Assembly: GCA_002746885.1 (NCBI GenBank)
Contig: PDRS01000007.1
Coordinates: 110,842 to 174,841 of the forward strand
Source of the DNA: Candidatus Saccharimonadota bacterium
Lineage (GTDB): Bacteria; Patescibacteriota; Saccharimonadia; Saccharimonadales; UBA4665
Length of the DNA: 64,000 nucleotides
Reading direction: 5' to 3'
A program made the position numbers and the translations under genes. Shown one piece after another: positions 8,705 through 17,693 of the stretch (the first letter of the stretch is position 1; each line of letters opens with the position of its first letter). The notes under the pieces were generated by a model. The model was not told the origin of the DNA and did no database searches. It saw only the letters and a program-made list of their open reading frames with translations.

Positions 8705-9508
8705 TTATTCTCCCGCCTCAAACAGATTAGTTTGGTTCGTTTGCACGCCAGACGGCACAATGAGCTGTACTTCTTTCGTGTCATCAAAAATGTCAGGATT
8801 GTATTTCAGGGTAATGGTAAATGTTGCGCCTTTATCGTTACGCCCGAATTCGCTCAGCACAACTTCGCTGAAAGCTTTTGGCGGCTTAGTGCAGTCACCG
8901 TTACTGTCGAGAATCATACCGTCAGGAACAATCACCTGCCTGCCTTTGATATTGGGGCAAAGATCCTCCTTGGGGGCCAACTCAGCGTCTTTATCTTTAT
9001 CTTTGTCTTTGTCGGCGTCTTTGCCTTTGTCTTCGTCTACGTCTGTACCGATCTTATATCCAGTCGCTTTCAGTGTATCGGCATATACACCGACAGCATC
9101 AAGCGTGGGCGCTTTGCCGCCTATAGACATCGTGTTTTTTGCATAATCAACCGTGAGCTTTGTCAGAATTGCCTGGTCGGGAGTAACCTGCGTTATGTAG
9201 GTAAACAGCCTGCTCGTCGCTGGTTTCTGTTCATGCAGCGAGGTCAAAGCGCCCAGCTGATTTTGAACGGTCAGTATTCTACTCAGGTCTTTTTCGCTCT
9301 TCAGCTCTTCGCTGTAGGTTTTGATATCAGCTTGCAGGTCATTCAGACTTTTCTTTTGCGCCACATGCACAAAGAATAACGCAAACAGCAGCACGGCAAT
9401 CGATATCCCGCCGACAATGAGCGACACAAGCAACATGAGACGCTTCATGCGACGCGCCTTTACGAACTCCAGCTTAATGTCGGGCAAAAGGTTAAACTGA
9501 ATCATCAT
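8705..9508 (-). CDS. pilN: PilN-like pilus assembly protein with a Lys-Asp repeat insert
   Basis: A 267-residue protein that opens with IQFNLLPDIK, matching the conserved INLLP segment by which PilN binds PilM. One membrane helix (about 25-48) and a coiled coil follow, then the periplasmic domain. Near residue 160 there is an unusual low-complexity stretch of alternating Lys and Asp, encoded by 6-base repeats. Its ATG overlaps the pilM stop by ATGA. The protein links cytoplasmic PilM to PilO. Confidence 0.88.
   Translation of the reverse strand: MMIQFNLLPDIKLEFVKARRMKRLMLLVSLIVGGISIAVLLFALFFVHVAQKKSLNDLQADIKTYSEELKSEKDLSRILTVQNQLGALTSLHEQKPATSRLFTYITQVTPDQAILTKLTVDYAKNTMSIGGKAPTLDAVGVYADTLKATGYKIGTDVDEDKGKDADKDKDKDKDAELAPKEDLCPNIKGRQVIVPDGMILDSNGDCTKPPKAFSEVVLSEFGRNDKGATFTITLKYNPDIFDDTKEVQLIVPSGVQTNQTNLFEAGE
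8987..9040 (-). repeat. hexanucleotide low-complexity tract inside pilN
   Basis: The plus strand shows repeated TCTTTA/TCTTTG hexamers interrupted by GCG and CTTTGC variants. On the coding strand they give Asp-Lys dipeptides. Changes in copy number would stay in frame. Confidence 0.8.
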
Positions 9509-10545
9509 TCGTTCCTCTCCGCAAGTCCCACCGCAACACTAAACTGGTTCGAGACCGCTAGTAGTTCGTTCTGCCTATCAGACGCAAACGAAACGTTTCG
9601 CCACGCATTGCCTATCTCGACATTGACGCCAAACTTGTTCGCAAGATACAACGGAAAGTCCGGTATGGAAGACGCTCCGCCCGTTACGATCATACGCTCA
9701 ATGGGTGTTTCGGGATAGCGCGTCTGAAAAAATTTCACTGACTTATCAATTTCACTGACCAGCAGATCTATCGTACCGATAATTGCTTGGTAAACTTGCC
9801 CTTCCAGCTTGTCTTTACTCACACCAAACTTGTACACAAACTGCTGTGCCTGTTTCTCGTCTATATTGAGGTTTTGTGTCGCCGTCCGAACAATCGCATC
9901 GACACCAGTCGGAATTGATCGAGTCAGACGCGGTGCATCTGCCATAGTGATCACCAAATCAGTACTAAGCTGCCCAATGTCCACAATAAGCTGAGGAGCG
10001 GTTGTCCCCGCAGGAACAAGCGAGCGAGTCAGCGCTAGACTATCCGGTTCAAACGCTATTACATTCAGCCCAATCGACTCAATCATATCCAAACGCTGCT
10101 CAACATAGCCGTTACTCACGCTACTGAGGAGTACCTCAACCTTCGTTTGGTCTTTTGGCGAATCGCCAATAATGCCCCAGTCTATCTTACTTTCCGCTGG
10201 AGGTGTCGGTATAAGCGATTCCGCCTGATACTGAATGGCCTGCCCCATTTCATTCTGCGGAATACGATCAAAGTCAATAACCGTCGTAAAAACGCGGCTG
10301 CTTGGCAGACCGACAGCAACATTGCGCGTCGACATCCGCGCCTGAGAAATCAGGTTAGATAAAACCTGAGCAAGCTTCTGCTGGTCAGCTTTGCTGTCGC
10401 TTTGCGCGATTTTTACATCGAGCGGAACGTAGGCGTATTTTACCAGACTCCTAGTAGAACCAGAGCCGCGTAGCTCAACGATGCGAACGCCCGTTGTGCC
10501 GATATCCAGACCGAAAAAAGATGATACCCCACTCAATACACTCAT
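9505..10545 (-). CDS. pilM: type IV pilus assembly ATPase-fold protein PilM
   Basis: A 346-residue actin-like protein. It opens with FFGLDIGTTGVRIVEL, the phosphate-1 motif of the actin fold, and carries a second motif near LIVDIGQLSTDLVI and the MIVTGGASSIPDF adenosine motif. PilM sits on the inner face of the membrane and binds the N-terminus of PilN, which is encoded next with an ATGA overlap. It is the first gene of the pilM-N-O-x-B-T-C operon. Confidence 0.94.
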   Translation of the reverse strand: MSVLSGVSSFFGLDIGTTGVRIVELRGSGSTRSLVKYAYVPLDVKIAQSDSKADQQKLAQVLSNLISQARMSTRNVAVGLPSSRVFTTVIDFDRIPQNEMGQAIQYQAESLIPTPPAESKIDWGIIGDSPKDQTKVEVLLSSVSNGYVEQRLDMIESIGLNVIAFEPDSLALTRSLVPAGTTAPQLIVDIGQLSTDLVITMADAPRLTRSIPTGVDAIVRTATQNLNIDEKQAQQFVYKFGVSKDKLEGQVYQAIIGTIDLLVSEIDKSVKFFQTRYPETPIERMIVTGGASSIPDFPLYLANKFGVNVEIGNAWRNVSFASDRQNELLAVSNQFSVAVGLAERNE

Positions 10546-10554
10546 ATTACCTCG

Positions 10555-10560
10555 ATTATA
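10555..10560 (-). promoter_or_regulatory. promoter of the pilM operon
   Basis: On the minus strand TGCTATAAT forms an extended -10 box; TATAAT ends 9 bases before the pilM ATG, with GAGGTAA between them. The 5' leader would be only 2-3 bases. A TTGCGG sits 19 bases upstream of the -10. Confidence 0.65.
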
Positions 10561-10624
10561 GCATGAGCGCTATGCACTACCGCAAGCCTTTTCCTGCATT
10601 TCACAAACAATTATCTCCGACCAG

Positions 10625-12835
10625 TTATAAAATCGGCGGAAGACTGACGAAAGAATCGTATCTGCCCATCGCATCAGAATCGCTGCTCGTGCCATCAGGC
10701 GCCAACCACAACTCCGGCGTATACAAGAACGATTCAGCAGGAGCAACTGGCGTGCCAGCTGAATTCGTATGGTACGTACCGTACGTACGGCCAAGTACAA
10801 GCCTATTGGCACTGACCGCGCCGTAAACAGACAGGCTGTTGTTGCACAGGTTATACGCATCGGGTGTAGTAAACGTGATTGGTGTATTGATAGTGTCTGT
10901 GCAACTATAGAAGTTTCCGTGCGCACCACTGCCCTGAACGTAGTAGACGCCGTGTATTTCGGTTACATTTCTCCTCACAGAAACATTACCGTTCTGCACA
11001 ATAACCGTCAGCCGCGGAATAGATGATGGATCCGCAGCGTTGTAGCTGCCATATGTGATGTTGCCGTCTATAAACACGTTACCACCGCCTCGAACTACAA
11101 TAGTCACCTGACGACCCGTAGACAGTTGGCCATGTAACGTGATATTGCCGCTCGCATAGTACGTACCATCAGCGCCCAGCGTAGCGAGATCTACTACTCC
11201 AGAAAGAGTAAAGTCCTGAGGAGGGGCTGTCGGCACTGGAGGCGATACCGCGTAGCCGCCGCCATATCTGTTACCGCTGGCTGTTGTATTCGCAAAGGCA
11301 AGACCGCGTCCAGACTGCGCAGCAGTCGATCCAGGAAGTCCGGCGCCAGTTATAAAGTCATCTACATTACCCATTGCCAGTGCTGCCAGCTGCGAACCGC
11401 CGCCCATATAATTACCAGCTGGGTCGCCATTTCTGTTCCATGCACGTATATCGCCTCCAGAGAGTATGTCGCCGCCAACTACCTCAAAATATGGACGGAA
11501 ACCAGCATTGCCAGTTTCAAACGACCCAACGCCAGGACAGGTGACATTCAACAAGCCGCTAAGAGACCACTGAAGCTGATAGGTGCCGGGAACGGACGGA
11601 GTAAACGGTATGCCTGGGTCACCGTTCGTACCACTCGGATTTGCCGTCAGTCGCGTTCCTGGTGTCGGAAAGCCAGCGTCGTATCGTACATCCTCATCAT
11701 AAACCACTCCAGTCGGACCAAGTATGCTTACATGCATCGTTGGATTGTACGCACTAGGTGGTAGCGAAGGATGTCCCGTGTAAGGGCTCCCCCAAGGATA
11801 GTCAAGGTCTATTTGCGGCTTCAGGTAGTAGGTCTCGCCAACTCCCATAGTTGCCGGGAAGTTTGAGGGCAGACGGCACGTTGCGTTGTTGCACGGGCCA
11901 AGCGTAATCCCAGCCAATCCATTCATACCATCGGGGATTCCGCTTGAATCAACACCTATTGCAAAGATATAGAAATCCATAGCCTGAGCCCCTGCGTAGT
12001 CTGCTGGGTTGAAGCTGTAGTTATGACTCGCGTCAGAAGATATTGCAAAAGCATTTCCACTCCACCCCGGCTCCCCGGGCGGAATACCGCCTGCGACATT
12101 GTAATACACATGCACGTCCAAGATTGCTCCAGGGCTATCGGGATCAATTACTCTGCCGCTGACGGCACTACAATTCCCGCTTGCTGTTATGGTTGGCGCA
12201 TGCCGGACAAGACCATCATAAATATCGATGGGATTTGCACAACTTTCCTTAATCACAAAAACTATCTCGCCGCCTTGCTTAAATACAAGAGCTTTTGTTG
12301 TTGTCGCTCTATCAAGGTAGTACGTATCGTCGTTCAGCGACGACTGCGCATAAGCCGAGTTTATTGTAAAGGTATAATCCTCCCAGCTGACCATAACGTC
12401 TGGCTGCCGGACGAGCATCTCCCAGTCAGCAACAGCAGCGGCATCTGGACGCGGAGCTGGAGCTCCTCGAACGCCACGCATAGTTTGTATGATGAACTGA
12501 GCGCCAGTTCGGTTACGCGTAATGTCTCGCGGTTGTACAGTCCCTGGACATCTGTCAGCCCTGCCCACAGTCAAGTTCTGCTTGACGGTTTCGATAAAGA
12601 AATCTTTATCTGTCATTGCCGAAGTGAGCGACATAAGAATATTTCCGCTAGCATCGTGGCAATGGATCACTGGACTGTAAGCACCAGCATTGGCACCAGT
12701 AAAATATCCTCGACGGAGCGGAGAAAGCTGCGCCGCCGCCTTAGGCGCTGTCGCAAAAAGACCGCCAAGCCACGCTAGCACGAACACCGAACACAAGAGG
12801 CCCGTCCCATACACACGTTTCTGCCTTCCCGTCAT
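10625..12835 (-). CDS. large exported surface protein of the pilus locus, function unknown
   Basis: A 736-residue protein with a classical signal peptide: basic start, hydrophobic core and cleavage likely after APKAAAQ near residue 36. The mature part has several Cys residues, many aromatic residues and long Gly/Asn/Thr-rich beta-type stretches. The last 250 residues show short repeated strands typical of a beta-solenoid. I do not recognise a named family. It lies directly upstream of pilM and overlaps the TPR gene, so a role as a pilus-tip or surface adhesin is plausible but unproved. PilY1 similarity is not evident by eye. Confidence 0.8.
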   Translation of the reverse strand: MTGRQKRVYGTGLLCSVFVLAWLGGLFATAPKAAAQLSPLRRGYFTGANAGAYSPVIHCHDASGNILMSLTSAMTDKDFFIETVKQNLTVGRADRCPGTVQPRDITRNRTGAQFIIQTMRGVRGAPAPRPDAAAVADWEMLVRQPDVMVSWEDYTFTINSAYAQSSLNDDTYYLDRATTTKALVFKQGGEIVFVIKESCANPIDIYDGLVRHAPTITASGNCSAVSGRVIDPDSPGAILDVHVYYNVAGGIPPGEPGWSGNAFAISSDASHNYSFNPADYAGAQAMDFYIFAIGVDSSGIPDGMNGLAGITLGPCNNATCRLPSNFPATMGVGETYYLKPQIDLDYPWGSPYTGHPSLPPSAYNPTMHVSILGPTGVVYDEDVRYDAGFPTPGTRLTANPSGTNGDPGIPFTPSVPGTYQLQWSLSGLLNVTCPGVGSFETGNAGFRPYFEVVGGDILSGGDIRAWNRNGDPAGNYMGGGSQLAALAMGNVDDFITGAGLPGSTAAQSGRGLAFANTTASGNRYGGGYAVSPPVPTAPPQDFTLSGVVDLATLGADGTYYASGNITLHGQLSTGRQVTIVVRGGGNVFIDGNITYGSYNAADPSSIPRLTVIVQNGNVSVRRNVTEIHGVYYVQGSGAHGNFYSCTDTINTPITFTTPDAYNLCNNSLSVYGAVSANRLVLGRTYGTYHTNSAGTPVAPAESFLYTPELWLAPDGTSSDSDAMGRYDSFVSLPPIL

Positions 12836-13419
12836 GCACCCTCCTTTATGCGCGCAATTTCTCGCTTGTATTCTTCGGCTGTAAGGGCATCATTGTCGTT
12901 CTTTATCTCGAGAAGACTAAGCGCCTTTTCGTAATACGCGAGAGCCTTTGCCGAATCTCCCTTCCCGACATAGCATACGCCAAGCAGTCGTGCTGTTCTG
13001 TGAGATGGCTCCAGCGCATCAGCTTTCATAGCAAAAGCGATTGCGTCATCGTATCTTTTTGTATTTAGCGCGAGGGTTGCTTTTTGAAAATATATAGTAA
13101 CTTTGTCCGCAGAGTCTTCTGTCTCAGAAAGCACCTCGTCAAACTCGCCCATAGCTTTTTCATAACTTGTGTTTTTTGGATCTGCTGACGCCCGACTATA
13201 TATGTCTCTGCTGCGGTCGGTAGCGCTAACGTGCTCACGTTCCGAGCCATTCGACGTTTGGCTGCTTGTCAACCACATGGCAAGACAAGCTGCTGCTACC
13301 GCGACAACCACTAGTACACCGAGCAAAACAAGCAAACGAGTTTGCTTGCGCTCATTAGGTAAACCGGTCGGAGCTTCTTCGTTTTCTAACCGCTTATGTT
13401 TTCCGACGATATTTCGCAT
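12832..13419 (-). CDS. membrane-anchored TPR protein
   Basis: One membrane helix (about residues 28-50 of the product) is followed by a linker and two to three tetratricopeptide repeats, with motifs such as ALAYYEKALSLLE. TPR domains bind partner proteins, so this may organise export or assembly of the large exported protein encoded next, with which it overlaps by ATGA. I set the start at 13419, the second of two nearby ATGs, because TATAGT lies 7 bases before it. The first ATG at 13425 is only one base from that box. Confidence 0.75.
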   Translation of the reverse strand: MRNIVGKHKRLENEEAPTGLPNERKQTRLLVLLGVLVVVAVAAACLAMWLTSSQTSNGSEREHVSATDRSRDIYSRASADPKNTSYEKAMGEFDEVLSETEDSADKVTIYFQKATLALNTKRYDDAIAFAMKADALEPSHRTARLLGVCYVGKGDSAKALAYYEKALSLLEIKNDNDALTAEEYKREIARIKEGA

Positions 13420-13426
13420 AGACATA

Positions 13427-13447
13427 ACTATACCAAAGCGTAAGCGT
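13427..13447 (-). promoter_or_regulatory. promoter of the TPR/exported-protein operon with tandem ACGCTT
   Basis: TATAGT (13427-13432) preceded by TGG is an extended -10 box on the minus strand. Two tandem ACGCTT copies (13436-13441 and 13442-13447) lie in the spacer just upstream. This is the same hexamer as at the pilin promoters. Confidence 0.55.
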
Positions 13448-13735
13448 CATGTGAAGAGCGTTACATTACCGATCTGCCAAGCTAAAACGAAACACCGTAT
13501 ATTTAAGGGTACTAAAGCGACTCAGCGCAGAAAAATACTCCTTCTTTTGCCACCAACTAGCCCAGAAATTGTCACAACTGGTAGCTGTAGTGCTGGTTGC
13601 CGGCATTAGTTATGTAACCGCTCAACGTTGGCTAGGCCGATTTTGGAGACGGCTTTCCGATGAAGCAGCGGCTTCACTGGCTCGACAATATCCCCTATAT
13701 CATCGTCAACCATGGCGCTATTCTGCTACCGCTGT
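13448..13735. other. intergenic region between divergent TPR operon and ychF
   Basis: About 290 bases separate the two divergent promoters. In-frame upstream extension of ychF is possible here but is not conserved-looking. A 30-codon frame at 13660-13752 overlaps the ychF start by ATGA but has a poorly spaced Shine-Dalgarno. I see no convincing gene. Confidence 0.4.
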
Positions 13736-13741
13736 TACAAT
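13736..13741 (+). promoter_or_regulatory. -10 box of ychF, leaderless arrangement
   Basis: TACAAT ends 7 bases before the ATG at 13749. No clear -35 box is visible and no Shine-Dalgarno precedes the start. Confidence 0.55.
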
Positions 13742-13748
13742 GTTTGGC

Positions 13749-14846
13749 ATGAGTCTCTCCTTAGCGATTGTCGGGCTACCCAATGTCGGAAAAAGTACGC
13801 TGTTCAACGCCCTAACAGATAGCAGCATTCTTGCAGCAAACTACCCCTTTGCCACCATAGAACCAAACACTGGTATCGTCCCCGTGCCAGATGAACGCCT
13901 CGCAAAGCTGAGCGAGCTGTATCATGACGCGCCCATCAAGCCCGCCACCGTCACCTTCGTTGATATAGCTGGACTTGTGGCTGGCGCGAGCGAGGGCGAA
14001 GGACTCGGCAACCAATTTTTGAGCCACATTCGGACATGCAATGCCATCGTACAAGTTGTGCGTGCATTCGATGACAGCAATGTGACGCACGTAGACGAAA
14101 CGCATAGCCCAGCCAAAGATATTGACGTTATCAACACCGAACTCGTACTGGCAGACTTGCAGACCACAACGAACCGCCTGCCGCGCTTACAAAAAGAGCT
14201 AAAAGCTAACCCAAAACTGCAACCGCAAGTAACGTTTCTCGAAGAAGTAAGAGCCGTCTTAGACGCCGGAAAGCCGCTTTGGCAGGAGGCAAAAATCATG
14301 CACCACGAAGCGTGCGGTTGGCTACGCCAAGAACTGCAACTTTTGACGCTCAAACCCATCATATATGTCTTCAACCTCGACGAAGCAAAGCTAGCCGACA
14401 CGGAAACGCGGTCCCGCTTGGAGTCGCTCGTCTCGCCCGCTGCAGCACTTTTCGTCTGCGCCAAACTCGAAGACGAGTTGCGCGGCTTAGATGAAGCTGA
14501 GCGCAGCGAGCTGCTCGAGAGTTATGGCGTCCAGCAAAGCGGCTTAGTACAGCTCATTCACACCGCCTACAAAACACTGGGCTTGCAGAGCTACCTGACA
14601 GCCGGAGAAAAAGAAGTGCGCGCCTGGACGATTCCCAGCGGCGCTACCGCACCGCAAGCGGCCGGCGTTATACACGGCGATTTCGAACGCGGCTTTATTG
14701 CAGCAGACATCGTGAACTATCAAGACCTCATCGCCGCTGGATCAATCCCTGCCGCCCGAGCAGCTGGTAAAGTTCGCACCGAAGGCAAAACATACATCAT
14801 GAAACCGGATGATGTTGTTGAATTCAAAAGCAACGTCCGCAAATGA
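13749..14846 (+). CDS. ychF: Obg-family ATPase YchF (OLA1)
   Basis: A P-loop protein of 365 residues that binds the ribosome and hydrolyses ATP rather than GTP. The G1 motif GLPNVGKST lies at residues 8-16, G3 is DIAGLVAGAS, and the G4 position reads NLDE instead of NKxD, the change that gives YchF its ATP preference. The C-terminal TGS domain ends in KTYIMKPDDVVEFKSNV. The start at 13749 matches the usual MSL..IVGLPNVGKST N-terminus of the family; in-frame codons further upstream would add 57-60 residues not seen in YchF. Confidence 0.95.
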   Translation: MSLSLAIVGLPNVGKSTLFNALTDSSILAANYPFATIEPNTGIVPVPDERLAKLSELYHDAPIKPATVTFVDIAGLVAGASEGEGLGNQFLSHIRTCNAIVQVVRAFDDSNVTHVDETHSPAKDIDVINTELVLADLQTTTNRLPRLQKELKANPKLQPQVTFLEEVRAVLDAGKPLWQEAKIMHHEACGWLRQELQLLTLKPIIYVFNLDEAKLADTETRSRLESLVSPAAALFVCAKLEDELRGLDEAERSELLESYGVQQSGLVQLIHTAYKTLGLQSYLTAGEKEVRAWTIPSGATAPQAAGVIHGDFERGFIAADIVNYQDLIAAGSIPAARAAGKVRTEGKTYIMKPDDVVEFKSNVRK

Positions 14847-14967
14847 CAAAACCGTAAACCGCACCGCGCCAGGAAAACGCCCGCGCAAAAACGCCTCACC
14901 CCACCTGACCGATCAAAAAAACAGCCGCTCGCCAGGCAAGACTACGAGAAAATAGCCGCCCCGAGTG

Positions 14968-16701
14968 CTACATGCGGTTTATTTGCTCGTTGATCTGACG
15001 TGCCGCGTCAGCTATTTGCGCCCAAGAACTACCGAACGACATGATGGTAAGCATATACGTTTGACTACCGTACACGATAGCCGCGTCGTGCAGCCTGCCT
15101 TCCAAAAACCCAACTTTGTCAGCCACGCTCACACCAACTCCAGCAGGAATACCCTGGCGATATATTTGCCGCCGCATAACATCAAGCAGTCTGCTCCGTT
15201 CGGCCGCACCCAGAATATTGCCATACTGAAGTTTGTGTAAAAACAGGGTTTCGTCGTCTGGCGTCGAGAGCATGCGACCGCGAATTGTGCTCGTGTGACT
15301 AAGGCCGAGCGCGCGTACCTCGTTTTGTATGTTTGACCAACCTATCTTGTCGCCCAACCATTCAGCACATCGGTTGTCTGAGTTGATAATCATCACATCG
15401 AAACACTGGCTAATGTTCTTGCCAGCTGTTGCTGGGTCGTCCCACTTCATAGAGCCGTTTGCAATTCGTTTGAGTAATCCGTACGCCACGTACAGCTTGT
15501 AGGTACTTGCCGGATGATACTGCTTGCTTCCGTTTGCACTCACCGCGCTACCGTTACTGAAGCGTACCGATATAGCGTAATTCCCTTTATCTGCGACGAT
15601 GTCGTTCAAAAGCGCCTGTAAACCCGCTTGCGTTGGCGAATACGACCGCTGGTAGACGACTTTTGGCTGCAGAGCGACAACCACCCCCGTAACCGAACCG
15701 TCCCCTGCGAGCAACTGTTTTTTCAGCACATCGGCCGTAGCAGTAAAATTCAGCCCCCGACCAGCGGAACCGATGCTCCGACCGGTTTCCGTACCATCGC
15801 TTGTACGCACTGTAGTCACGCCAGGCGCGATGTATATTTTCTTTTGCATTTCCGTCAGATAGCTGCGCATGCGCTCAGTATCGACGGCGATAGTCATGTT
15901 CTTTTTGTCTGATTTGTCTTCCGTAATAACCAGCCACGATGCTATGGTTGCCTTAGAAACAGGGTAGGCCGTACCGATCAGATCCAGTGTTATGTTACGC
16001 TCAGTAAGTGTTTGCGCTTCCTTGAGTTTACCCGCAACATCTTTGTCGGAACGCGCTGGTTTCACAACTTTTGCCCGTACCCGCACATGAGTACCTTCCG
16101 GTTCAAGCGCTGCGTTTTTGAGCGCATTTCGGAGCAACTCAATGGAACACGCCTGACCGTCAGTCGCCGCATCAAGTACAACTGTCCCGTCCCGCACCGC
16201 CACGCCAGCATTTTTTGGTGCAACTTTGCATGCTTTCAGTTCTGCTTTAGCGTATTCGTTGAAGCGCTGTTCGTCAAAAGCCAGTAGAACTGGTTGGTTT
16301 TTCGTCAGACCTTTTACAAGACCGCTGAAAGGAATAAGGCGCTGCCACCAAGGGTAAGCTTTCAGGTCTGCCAGCACGCGTTTGACGTCAGACTGAAGCC
16401 CTGCCGGCGCGATGGTCGTTTTGCGAGACATATCTTTTACCGGACCGTCGATATGCAGTATGAGCGGCACATTGCTGTAGGTATCAATGAGCTTTTGGCT
16501 AATCTGCTTTTCTGACTGAGAACCAACGCGCATTCCGTCGAGCCTCGCAAAAGGAAGCGCTCTGTCCGATGGGTACGCAAGCTGCGTGAGGATAACGGCC
16601 GTCACGGCACCCAATGCTACGTAGGTAAGCCTTGGGTGTCTTTTTACGTATCGCCGCACCGTCTGCAGCCATGCACAAATTCTACGCCTCATATCACTCA
16701 T
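14968..16701 (-). CDS. penicillin-recognising serine hydrolase (beta-lactamase class A fold), membrane anchored
   Basis: A 577-residue protein with an N-terminal membrane helix (about residues 25-45), a middle region resembling the peptidoglycan-binding domain found before YkuD or VanW domains, and a C-terminal class A beta-lactamase-like domain. The SxxK motif appears as STYK (about residue 400) and the SDN motif as NSDN (about 450). The third motif reads KVGF rather than KTG. It probably trims peptidoglycan or binds beta-lactams on the cell surface. A TATACT box at 16705-16710 lies only 3 bases before this ATG and 12 before the next in-frame ATG at 16692, so the shorter start is possible. 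Confidence 0.8.
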   Translation of the reverse strand: MSDMRRRICAWLQTVRRYVKRHPRLTYVALGAVTAVILTQLAYPSDRALPFARLDGMRVGSQSEKQISQKLIDTYSNVPLILHIDGPVKDMSRKTTIAPAGLQSDVKRVLADLKAYPWWQRLIPFSGLVKGLTKNQPVLLAFDEQRFNEYAKAELKACKVAPKNAGVAVRDGTVVLDAATDGQACSIELLRNALKNAALEPEGTHVRVRAKVVKPARSDKDVAGKLKEAQTLTERNITLDLIGTAYPVSKATIASWLVITEDKSDKKNMTIAVDTERMRSYLTEMQKKIYIAPGVTTVRTSDGTETGRSIGSAGRGLNFTATADVLKKQLLAGDGSVTGVVVALQPKVVYQRSYSPTQAGLQALLNDIVADKGNYAISVRFSNGSAVSANGSKQYHPASTYKLYVAYGLLKRIANGSMKWDDPATAGKNISQCFDVMIINSDNRCAEWLGDKIGWSNIQNEVRALGLSHTSTIRGRMLSTPDDETLFLHKLQYGNILGAAERSRLLDVMRRQIYRQGIPAGVGVSVADKVGFLEGRLHDAAIVYGSQTYMLTIMSFGSSWAQIADAARQINEQINRM

Positions 16702-16737
16702 GAAAGTATAGCAGACATATCTGTACTGACTGTATCG

Positions 16738-17361
16738 CTAATAGAAACTTGGATACCGGCGACGGCGCGTCAGCAGAGGCACCTTGGTATAGGGATTTCT
16801 GAGCGGTTTCGCGGGTTGGCGATATGCGTCAAAGTCTGCGGTCGGCTCTGTCGCCTCAGCGTGCGTGAGCTCCATTTGCGGAACCGCTTGGCGCGGGCGC
16901 CGTTTGGTAGGTGCAGTTCGCACAGACCCAGACGTCGGCTGTTGCGCAAACTGATTCATGAGGTAGTCGTTATTACGCAGCTCCATAATTCGCTGTTGTA
17001 TGTAGTTCATGCTCGCGCGCAACTTCCTCATGCTCCAGCTCGTGAATATGAGTGTCCTCATGGGAGTATATATGTGGAAGACTGAAGTAAAGACGCGGGC
17101 GCTAAAGTCCACTTCAGCAATCATGTCATAGCGCAAATCTTCTACGGTCAGCGCAAGCGGCTTTTTGTCGACAACCAGCACGCGATAGTTAGTAAGACAC
17201 AGTAGCGCAAAACCGCCGTCATAGTAGCCGTTAACCGCCTGTAATATTTTTTCCTCGTCCATGAGTATGTTTGTCAGTTCTCGTATTTCACTGCGACCCC
17301 ATAGCGCATAATCACAACCGATCGCTCGCAATTGTTTCGTAACTTCTTTCATACTAACCAT
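16738..17361 (-). CDS. bacterial PH-like domain protein with a basic disordered tail
   Basis: Residues 1-130 look like a YokE-type bacterial pleckstrin-homology fold: a helix, then beta strands including FALLCLTNYRVLVVDKKPL, where a protein carrying this fold usually converts a lipid-like shape into a membrane or partner contact. The last 70 residues are rich in Arg, Pro and Thr and are probably unfolded. The ATG has GGGGG upstream. Function is unknown; the gene stands alone between the serine hydrolase and a phosphoribosyltransferase-like gene. Confidence 0.65.
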   Translation of the reverse strand: MVSMKEVTKQLRAIGCDYALWGRSEIRELTNILMDEEKILQAVNGYYDGGFALLCLTNYRVLVVDKKPLALTVEDLRYDMIAEVDFSARVFTSVFHIYTPMRTLIFTSWSMRKLRASMNYIQQRIMELRNNDYLMNQFAQQPTSGSVRTAPTKRRPRQAVPQMELTHAEATEPTADFDAYRQPAKPLRNPYTKVPLLTRRRRYPSFY

Positions 17362-17680
17362 AAGCGTCCCCCTAGAGCCTCCTAGCCTGATGGCTGGTCA
17401 TTCTCTATTGCGCCTTAGTATATGGAAACTTATTTTCTGCGACAGTTAAGTTCGTCACACCAAACCTGAGATTTATATCACAAATGTTTCACATACCCCT
17501 TACTCGCACGTTTTGAACGCTATACTTGCTCCCTTTAAACCACAAAGGCACGAAAGCCGCTGGCAGCACTCTACGATACGTTCTCAAGATAAACATGCTT
17601 GCGCTGGTAGGGCCGCGAATGCGGCACGCGCTAGAAGCGCCGCATCAAATCTATTTCGAAATCACTCCCCGATTTTTTGC
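17362..17680. other. intergenic region
   Basis: The first 30 bases hold the ribosome site of the PH-like gene. Several A/T-rich boxes (for example TATACT on each strand) could be promoters for either divergent gene. I see no further gene. Confidence 0.35.
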
Positions 17681-17686
17681 TACAAT
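17681..17686 (+). promoter_or_regulatory. -10 box of the phosphoribosyltransferase-like gene, leaderless
   Basis: TACAAT followed by 7 bases and the ATG at 17694, the same layout as ychF. Confidence 0.55.
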
Positions 17687-17693
17687 AATGCTC

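Noticed and set aside
13569..13748. N-terminal extension of YchF by about 60 residues
   Set aside because: YchF proteins begin at MSL..IVGLPNVGKST, and the -10 box lies inside the extension.
13660..13752. 30-codon leader frame overlapping the ychF start by ATGA
   Set aside because: Its GGAG is 11 bases from the ATG, and the ychF promoter lies inside it. Support is too weak.
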